DNA from: Asterias amurensis
Taxonomy: Eukaryota > Echinodermata > Asteroidea > Forcipulatida > Asteriidae
Assembly (NCBI RefSeq): GCF_032118995.1
Contig: NC_092666.1
Location: 10,986,501-11,050,500, forward strand
Reading direction: 5' to 3'
Length of the DNA: 64,000 bases
Shown here in pieces: positions 55,421-64,000 of this stretch. The position numbers and the translations under genes were made by a program. Position 1 is the first letter of the stretch; every line of letters begins with the position of its first letter. The notes under the pieces were generated by a model that worked only from the letters and a program-made list of their open reading frames with translations, was not told the DNA's origin and did no database searches.

Positions 55421-58400
55421 ACATGTATGTCAATGCGAAACTACACGACTGTACACAAGTCAATGGGAAACTACACAACCATACACAAGTCAATGGGAAA
55501 CTACACAACCATACACAAGTCAATGGGAGAGTTAGCTGGTCTCTACTCTAACAACGGGAAACCAGCCAAAGATTGCAATAGTAGTACATGAGAGATAGCT
55601 GGTCACTACTCTAACAACGGGAAACCAGCCAAAGATTGCAATAGTAGTACATGAGAGTTAGCTGGTCTCTACTCTAACAACGGGAAACCAGCCAAAGATT
55701 GCAATAGTAGTACATGAGAGATAGCTGGTCTCTAATCTAACAACGGGAAACCAGCCAAAGATTGCAATAGTAGTACATGAGAGTTAGCTGGTCTCTACTC
55801 TAACAACGGGAAACCAGCCAAAGATTGCAATAGTAGTACATGAGAGTTAGCTGGTCTCTACTCTAACAACGGGAAACCAGCCAAAGATTGCAATACATAC
55901 ATGTAGAACAAGAGAGTTAGCTGGTCTCTACTCTTACAACGGGAAACCAGCAAAAAAATGCAGTATATGGTACATGAGAGTTAGCTGGTCTCACCACACA
56001 ACTGGACACAAGTCAATCGGAAACTACACAACCATACACAAGTCAATGGGAAACTACACACCCATACACAAGTCAATGGGAAACTACACACCCATACACA
56101 CGTCAATGGGAAACTACACTATACCTATAGCCTTGTGAACATGTTCATGAAAAACATGATAAGTTCACAAGGCTTGTAAACATTTTCTGTAAAACCTTAA
56201 TAAGTTCACAAGGCTATAGCCTTTTGAACATTTTTTGTAAAAATATGATAAGACAAGGCTATAATGCAACATGTATATCCTTGTGAACAATTTCTGTATA
56301 AAAAATATGATAAGTTCACAAGTGAACATTTTTAAGAAAAACATGGTAAGTTCACCAGGCTATTATAGGCTATATGATAAGTTCACAAGGCTATGTGAAC
56401 ATTTTCAAGGAAAAAACAACTACAAGGGGTCCAGCATTTTCATAAAAATAAGCTCAAAAATGACAAGGGGGTTAAGTCCAGCATTTTAATCAAAAATAGG
56501 CCTAAAAATGAAAAAAAAGGGGTAGTTGCCAAGTTCACATGGCTATGGCCATACACACATGTATGTCAACGGGAAACTACACAACTGTACACAAGTCAAT
56601 GGGAAACTACACAACCATACACAAGTCAATGGGAAACTACACAACCATACACAAGTCAATGGGAGAGTTAGCTGGTCTCTACTCTAATGACGGCAAACCA
56701 GCCAAAGATTGCAATAGTAGTACATGAGAGATAGCTAATCTCTACTCTAACAACGGGAAACCAGCCAACTTAACATGCAATACATACATCATGGAGGAAT
56801 AATTTCCTCCACGCATACATATAGTACATGAGAGTTAGCTGATCTCATATACTCTTACATCAGGAAACCAGCAAAAAAAAATGCAGTACATAGTACATGA
56901 GAGCATGGAGGAATGAGAGTTAGCTGGTCTCTACTACACACCTGTACACAAGTCAGTCGGAAACTACACAACCATACACAAGTCAATGGGAAACTACACA
57001 ACCATACACAAGTCAATGGGGCACTACACAACCATACACAAGTCAATGGGGCACTATACAACCATACACAAGTCAATGGGAGACTACACAACCATACACA
57101 AGTCAATGGGAAACTACACAACCATACACAAGTCAATGGGAGACTACACAACCATACACAAGTCAATGGGAAACTACACAACCATACACAAGTCAATGGG
57201 AAACTACACAACCATACACAAGTCAATGGGAGAGTTAGCTGGTCTCTACTCTAACAAAAGGAAACCAGCCAAAGATTGCAAAAGTAGTACATGAGAGTTA
57301 GCTGGTCTCTATTCTAACAACGGGAAACCAGCCAAAGATTGCAATACATACATGTAGAACATGAGAGTTAGCTGGTCTCTACCAACTGTACACAAGTCGA
57401 TGGGAAACTACACCACCATAGACATGTCAATGGGAAACTACACAACCATACACAAGTCAATGGGAAACTACACACAACCATACACATGTCAATGGGAAAC
57501 TACACAACCATACACAAGTCAATGGGATACTACACAACCATACACAAGTCAATGGGAAACTACACAACCATATACAAGTCAATGGGAAACTATACACAAC
57601 CCTACACAAGTCAATGGGAGAGTTAGCTGGTCTCTACTCTAACAACGGGAAACCAGCCAAAGATTGCAATAGTAGTACATGAGAGATAGCTGGTCTCTAC
57701 TCTAACAACAGGAAACCAGCCAACTTAAGATTGAAATACATACATGTAGTACATGAGAGTTAGCTGGTCTCTACTCTAACAACGGGAAACCAGCCAAAGT
57801 TTGCAAAAGTATGAGAGTTAGCTGGTCTCTACTCTAACAACGGGAAACCATCCCACTTAAGATTGCAATACATACAGAGTTAGCTGGTCTCTACTTTTAC
57901 ACTGAGAAACCAGCAAAAAAATACAGTACACAGTACATGAGAGTAAGCTGGGCCCAATTTCATAGAGCTGCTTAACGGTCGATTTTGTGCTTAACGGGTG
58001 CACCTAGCAAGTTTTTCATTTCATAGCCTTTATTAAGCAATGTTATTTGCTTATGCGGCAGGCAAGCAAGATAAAAGGGTCCTTAAAGCCCCATTTCTGC
58101 TTAAGCACTCTGTTTAAGCATAGAGCCAAATTTCATAGAGCTTCCATTTACGGTCGGTTTTGTGCTTATTGGGCGCACCTAGAACATTTATTTCATAGCC
58201 TTGGTTAAGCAAGGTTTTTTGCTTAAAGCGGTAAGCAAACAAGTCAATGGGACTACACAACCATACACGTCTCAATGGGAAACTACACAACCATACACAA
58301 GTCAATGGGAAACTACACAACCATACACAAGTCATTGGGAAACTATACAACCATACACGTGTCAATGGGAAACTACACAACCATACACAAGTCAATGGGA

Positions 58401-61400
58401 AACTACACAACCATACACAAGTCAATGGGAAACTACACAACCATACATGTGTCAATGGGAAACTACACAACCATACACAAGTCAATGGGAAACTACACAA
58501 CCATACACAAGTCAATGGGAAACTACACAACCATACACAAGTCAATGGAAAACTACACAACCATACACAAGTCAATGGGAAACTACACAACCATACACAA
58601 GTCAATGGGAAACTACATGTACACAACCATACACAAGTCAATGGGAAACTACACAACCATACACAAGTCATTGGGAAACTATACAACCATACACAAGTCA
58701 ATGGGAAACTACACAACCATGCACAAGTCAATGGGAAACTACACAACCATACACAAGTCATTGGGAAACTATACAACCATACACAAGTCAATGGGAACCT
58801 ACACAACCATACACAACCATACACAAGCCAATAGGAAACTACACAACCATACACAAGTTAATGGGAAACTACACAACCATAGTCAACGGGAAACTACACA
58901 ACCATACACAAGTCAATGGGAAAGATAGCTGGTCTCTACTCTAACAACGGGAAACCAGCCAACTTAAGATTGCAATACAAACATGTAGTACATGAGAGTT
59001 AGCTGGTCTCTACTCTTACAACAGGAAACCAGCCAAAAAAGTGCAGTACATAGTACATGAGAGCATGGAAGAATGAGAGTTAGCTGGTCTCTACTACACA
59101 CCTGTACACAAGTCAGTCGGAAACTACACAACCATACACAAGTCAATGGGGCACTACACAACCGTACACAAGTCAATGGGAGACTACACAACCATACACA
59201 AGTCAATGGGAAACTACACAACCATTCACAAGTCAATGGGAAACTACACAACCATACACAAGTCAATGGGAGAGTTAGCTGGTCTCTACTCTAACAACGG
59301 GAAACCAGCCAAAGATTGCAATAGTAGTACATGAGAGACAGCTGGTCTCTACTCTAACAACAGGAAACCAGCCAACTTAAGATTGCAATACATACATGTA
59401 GTACATGAGAGTTAGCTGGTCTCTACTCTTACAACGGGAAACCAGCAAAAAAATGCAGACACAGTACATAAGCGTTAGCTGGTCTCTACTCTAACAACGG
59501 CAAACCAGCCAAAGATTGCAATAGTAGTACATGAGTTAGCTGGTCTCTACTCTAACAACGGGAAACCATCCAACTTAAGATTGCAATACATACAGAGTTA
59601 GCTGGTCTCTACTCTTACACTGAGAAACCAGCAAAAAAATACAGTACATAGTACATGAGAGTAAGCTGGGCCCAATTTCAAAGAGCTGCTTAATGGTCGA
59701 TTTTGTGCTTAACGGGTGCACCTAGCAAGTTTTTCATTTCATAGCCTTGATTATGCAATGTTATTTGCTTATGCGGCAGGCAAGCAAGCAAAAAGGGTCC
59801 TTAAAGCCCCATTTCTGCTTAAGCACTCTGTTTAAGCATATGAGCCAAATTTCGCAGAACTGCCAGTAACGGTCGATTTTATGCTTATTGGGCGCACCTA
59901 GAACATTTATCTCATAGCCTTGGTTAAGCAAGGTTTTTTGCTTAAAGCGGTAAGCAAACAAGTCAATGGGAAACTACACAACTATACACGTGTCAATGGG
60001 AAACTACACAACCATACACAAGTCATTGGGAAACTACACAACCATACTTAAAGCGGTAAGCAAACAAGTCAATGGGAAACTACACAACCATACACGTGTC
60101 AATGGGAAACTACACAACCATACACAAGTCAATGGGAAACTACACAACCATACACAAGTCAATGGGAAACTACACAACCATACACGTGTCAATGGGAAAC
60201 TACACAACCATACACAAGTCAATGGGAAACTACACAACCATACACAAGTCAATGGGAAACTACACAACCATACACAAGTCAATGGGAAACTACACAACCA
60301 TATCACAAGTCAATGGGAAACTACACAACCATTACACAAGTCAATGGGAAACTACACAACCATACATAAGTCAATGGGAAACTACAAAAATTGACACAAG
60401 TCAATGGGAAACTACACAACCGTACACAAGTCAAGGGGAAACTACACAACCGTACACAAGTCAATGGGAAACTACACAACCATACACAAGACAATGGGAA
60501 ACTACACAACCATACACAAGTCATATGGGAAACTACACAACCATACACAAGTCAATGGGAGACTACACAACCATACACAAGTCAAAGGGAGAGTTAGCTG
60601 GTCTCTACTCTAACAACGGGAAACCAGCCAAAGATTGCAATAGTAGTACATGAGAGATAGCTGGTCTCTACTCTAACAACGGGAAACCAGCCAACTTATG
60701 ATTGCAATACAAACATGTAGTATATGAGAGTTAGCTGGTCTCTACTCTTACAACAGGAAACCAGCAAAAAAAGTGCAGTACATAGTACATGAGAGCATGG
60801 AAGAATGAGAGTTAGCTGGTCTCTACTACACACCTGTACACAAGTCAGTCGGAAACTACACAACCATACACAAGTCAATGGAACACTACACAACCGTACA
60901 CAAGTCAATGGGAGACTACACAACCATACACAAGTCAATGGGAAACTACACAACCATACACAAGTCAATGGGAAACTACACAACCATACACAAGTCAATG
61001 GGAGAGTTAGCTGGTCTCTACTCTAACAACAGGAAACCAGCCAAAGATTGCAAAAGTAGTACATGAGAGTTAGCTGGTCTCTATTCTAACAACGGGAAAT
61101 CAGCCAAAGATTGCTGATCTCTACCACACAACTGTACACAAGTCGATGGGAAACTACACAACCATACACATGTCAATGGGAAACTACACAACTATACACA
61201 AAGTTAATGGGAAACTACACAACCATACACAAGTCAATGGGAAACTACACACAACCATACACATGTCAATGGGAAACTACACAACCATACACAAGTCAAT
61301 GGGAAACTACATGACCATACACATGTCAATGGGAAACTACACAACCATACACAAGTCAATGGGAAACTACACAACCATACACAAGTCAATGGGAAACTAC

Positions 61401-62095
61401 ACAACCATACACATGTCAATGGGAAACTACACAACTATACACAAAGTTAATGGGAAACTACACAACCATACACAAGTCAATGGGAAACTATACAACCATA
61501 CACAAGTCAATGGGAAACTACACAACCATGCACAAGTCAATGGGAAACTACACAACCATACACAAGTCAATGGGAACCTACACAACCATACACAACCATA
61601 CACAAGCCAATAGGAAACTACACAACCATACACAAGTTAATGGGAAACTACACAACCATAGTCAACGGGAAACTACACAACCATACACAAGTCAATGGGA
61701 GAGTTAGCTGGTCTCTACTCTTACAACAGGAAACCAGCCAAAAATTGCCAAACATAGTACATGAGAGTTAGCTGGTCACTACTCTAACAATGGGAAACCA
61801 GCCAAAGATTGCAATACATACATACATGAGAGTGAGCTTGTCTCTTCAATGGGAAACCAGCCAAAGATTGCAATACATACATGTAGTACATGAGAGTTAG
61901 CTAGTCTCTACTCTACAATGAGAAACCAGCCAAAGATTGCAATACATACATGTAGTAGGCCTACATGAGAGTGATATGGTCTCTACTCTTACAACGGGAA
62001 ACCAGCCAAAAATTGCAGTACATACATAGTACATGAGAGTAAGCTGGTCTCTACTCTTACAACGGGAAACCAGCAAAAAAATTGCAGTGTATAGG

Positions 62096-62250
62096 GTGTG
62101 TTTGTTTAGCTTCCCTGGGTCGACCCCGGTGTGTGGCGTTTTTTTTTTCCCAGGATGAACGTGGGTATTCATCTGCACAAGTTTGTCCTCGTAAAAGAAA
62201 AATGCCACACACCGGGCACGGTCGACCCGCGGAAGCTAATCGAACGCATC
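62096..62250. mobile_element. Foldback (MITE) inside the compound array, copy 1
   Basis: GTGTGTTTGTTTAGCTTCCC and CCCGGTGTGTGGC face GCCACACACCGGGCACGG and GCGGAAGCTAATCGAACGCA. An inner GGGTCGACCCC is near-palindromic, and a T9 tract lies inside. Confidence 0.78.
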
Positions 62251-63467
62251 CATAGTACCTGAGAGTTAGCTGGTCTCTACTACACAACTGTACACAAGTC
62301 AATGGGAAACTACACAACCATACACAAGTCAATGGGAAACTACACAACCATACACGTGTCAATGGGAAACTACACAACCATACACAAGTCAATGGGAAAA
62401 CTACACGACCATACACATGTCAATGGGAAACTACACAACCATACACAAGTCAATGGGAAACTACACAACCATACACAAGTCAATGGGAAACTACACAACC
62501 ATACACATGTCAATGGGAAACTACACAACTATACACAAAGTTAATGGGAAACTACACAACCATACACAAGTCAATGGGAAACTACACACAACCATACACA
62601 TGTCAATGGGAAACTACACAACCATACACAAGTCAATGGGAAACTACACAACCATACACAAGTCAATGGGAAACTACACAACCATACACAAGTCAATGGA
62701 AAACTACACAACCATACACAAGTCAATGGGAAACTACACAATCATACACAAGTCAATGGGAAACTACATGTACACAACCATACACAAGTCAATGGGAAAC
62801 TACACAACCATACACAAGTCATTGGGAAACTATACAACCATACACAAGTCAATGGGAAACTACACAACCATGCACAAGTCAATGGGAAACTACACAACCA
62901 TACACAAGTCATTGGGAAACTATACAACCATACACAAGTCAATGGGAACCTACACAACCATACACAACCATACACAAGCCAATAGGAAACTACACAACCA
63001 TACACAAGTTAATGGGAAACTACACAACTATAGTCAACGGGAAACTACACAACCATACACAAGTCAATGGGAGAGTTAGCTGGTCTCTACTCTTACAACA
63101 GGAAACCAGCCAAAAATTGCCAAACATAGTACATGAGAGTTAGCTGGTCACTACTCTAACAATGGGAAACCAGCCAAAGATTGCAATACATACATACATG
63201 AGAGTGAGCTTGTCTCTTCAATGGGAAACAAGCCAAAGATTGCAATACATACATGTAGTACATGAGAGTTAGCTAGTCTCTACTCTACAATGAGAAACCA
63301 GCCAAAGATTGCAATACATACATGTAGTAGGCCTACATGAGAGTGATATGGTCTCTACTCTTACAACGGGAAACCAGCCAAAAATTGCAGTACATACATA
63401 GTACATGAGAGTAAGCTGGTCTCTACTCTTACAACGGGAAACCAGCAAAAAAATTGCAGTGTATAGG

Positions 63468-63622
63468 GTGTGTTTGTTTAGCTTCCCTGGGTCGACCCCG
63501 GTGTGTGGCGTTTTTTTTTTCCCAGGACGAACGTGGGTATTCATCTGCACAAGTTTGTCCTCGTAAAAGAAAAATGCCACACACCGGGCACGGTCGACCC
63601 GCGGAAGCTAATCGAACGCATC
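63468..63622. mobile_element. Foldback (MITE) inside the compound array, copy 2
   Basis: Copy of the element at 62096 shifted by 1372 bp, differing by about one base and one T in the homopolymer. It was duplicated with its flanks rather than inserted independently. Confidence 0.78.
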
Positions 63623-64000
63623 CATAGTACCTGAGAGTTAGCTGGTCTCTACTACACAACTGTACACAAGTCAATGGGAAACTACACAACCATACACAAG
63701 TCAATGGGAAACTACACAACCATACACGTGTCAATGGGAAACTACACAACCATACACAAGTCAATGGGAAACTACACAACCCTACACAAGTCAATGGGAA
63801 ACTACACAACCATACACAAGTCAATGGGAGACTACACAACCATATATAAGGCTATAACTGAAACATTTTCACTTAAAGTAAGATAAGTTCACAAGGCTAT
63901 CAGGCTAAAAATATGATAAGTTCACAAGGCTATAACATTTTCAGAACAAATATGATAAGTTCACAAGGCTATAGCCTTATTATTATAAGTTCACAAGACT

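Larger units (their letters stand above)
55425..63850. repeat. Compound minisatellite: 30-bp units and 63-bp hairpin modules
   Basis: Two tandem motifs alternate. The 30-bp motif is AAACTACACAACCATACACA + AGTCAATGGG. Its main blocks are near 56945-57235, 57385-57620, 58240-58920, 59100-59275, 59965-60595, 60835-61010, 61130-61700, 62285-63075 and 63660-63845. The 63-bp motif runs from GAGAGTTAGCTGGTCTCTAC to GCAATAGTAGTACAT, with internal GCTGGT / ACCAGC arms, and is repeated exactly every 63 bp at 55525-55900. Blocks are duplicated at larger scale (offsets 1372 and 1718 bp). Because 30 and 63 are multiples of three, long spurious open frames run on both strands. No gene was found in this region. 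Confidence 0.92.

Noticed and set aside
58114..58944. Open frames of about 246 codons on both strands (CVWLCSFPLT and QPYTSQWETT repeats)
   Set aside because: The 30-bp minisatellite is a multiple of three and stop-free in several frames on both strands. There are no splice signals, start context or domain.
55425..63850. CRISPR-like array of 30-bp repeats
   Set aside because: The repeats are contiguous with no unique spacers of regular length, and the window is eukaryotic.

Overview
This is a eukaryotic (animal) genomic window. It has multi-exon genes with GT-AG introns, vertebrate-like orthologues, and dense short interspersed repeats: tRNA-derived SINEs, foldback/MITE elements, LINE tails and large satellites. 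The repeat style and protein sequences suggest a marine invertebrate deuterostome, most likely an echinoderm and possibly a sea star. That assignment is an inference from recall, not a database match.

Genes. (1) The first coding exon of an LRRC58-like leucine-rich-repeat gene lies on the minus strand (789-1288) and runs off the left edge. (2) A complete PEX19 gene (3461-12055, +, 8 coding exons, 332 aa) ends in a CaaX farnesylation box. (3) A complete BUD13 gene (13586-21858, +, 6 coding exons, 640 aa) encodes the RES-complex splicing factor. (4) A complete PPOX gene (25358-52973, +, 11 coding exons, 508 aa) encodes protoporphyrinogen oxidase of haem synthesis. All exon junctions in 2-4 were checked for GT/AG sites and reading-frame continuity, and each transcript closes without frameshift. 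The genes are functionally unrelated housekeeping genes (peroxisome membrane biogenesis, pre-mRNA retention and splicing, haem synthesis). There is no sign of an operon.

Repeats. Introns and spacers are packed with at least six foldback/MITE families, called MITE-1 to MITE-6 here as local names, three tRNA-derived SINE families (SINE-A, B, C), and LINE remnants. A foldback of about 1.6 kb with nearly identical arms sits in BUD13 intron 1. A 36/38-bp minisatellite with a 226-bp higher-order period sits in PEX19 intron 3. The last PPOX intron (34431-52827, 18.4 kb) is almost entirely a satellite array of about 189-bp monomers, organised into higher-order repeats of 2.36-3.11 kb. Five of these carry the same captured 72-bp retrotransposon tail. 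The right end of the window (about 55.4-63.9 kb) is a compound array of a 30-bp minisatellite and a 63-bp hairpin-capable module, with kilobase-scale internal duplications.

No bacterial-type system, CRISPR array or genuine tRNA/rRNA gene was found. The unusual content is repeat architecture: an intron-embedded higher-order satellite with a captured retroelement tail, giant foldbacks, nested MITEs, and transposons ending 20-40 bp from splice acceptors.
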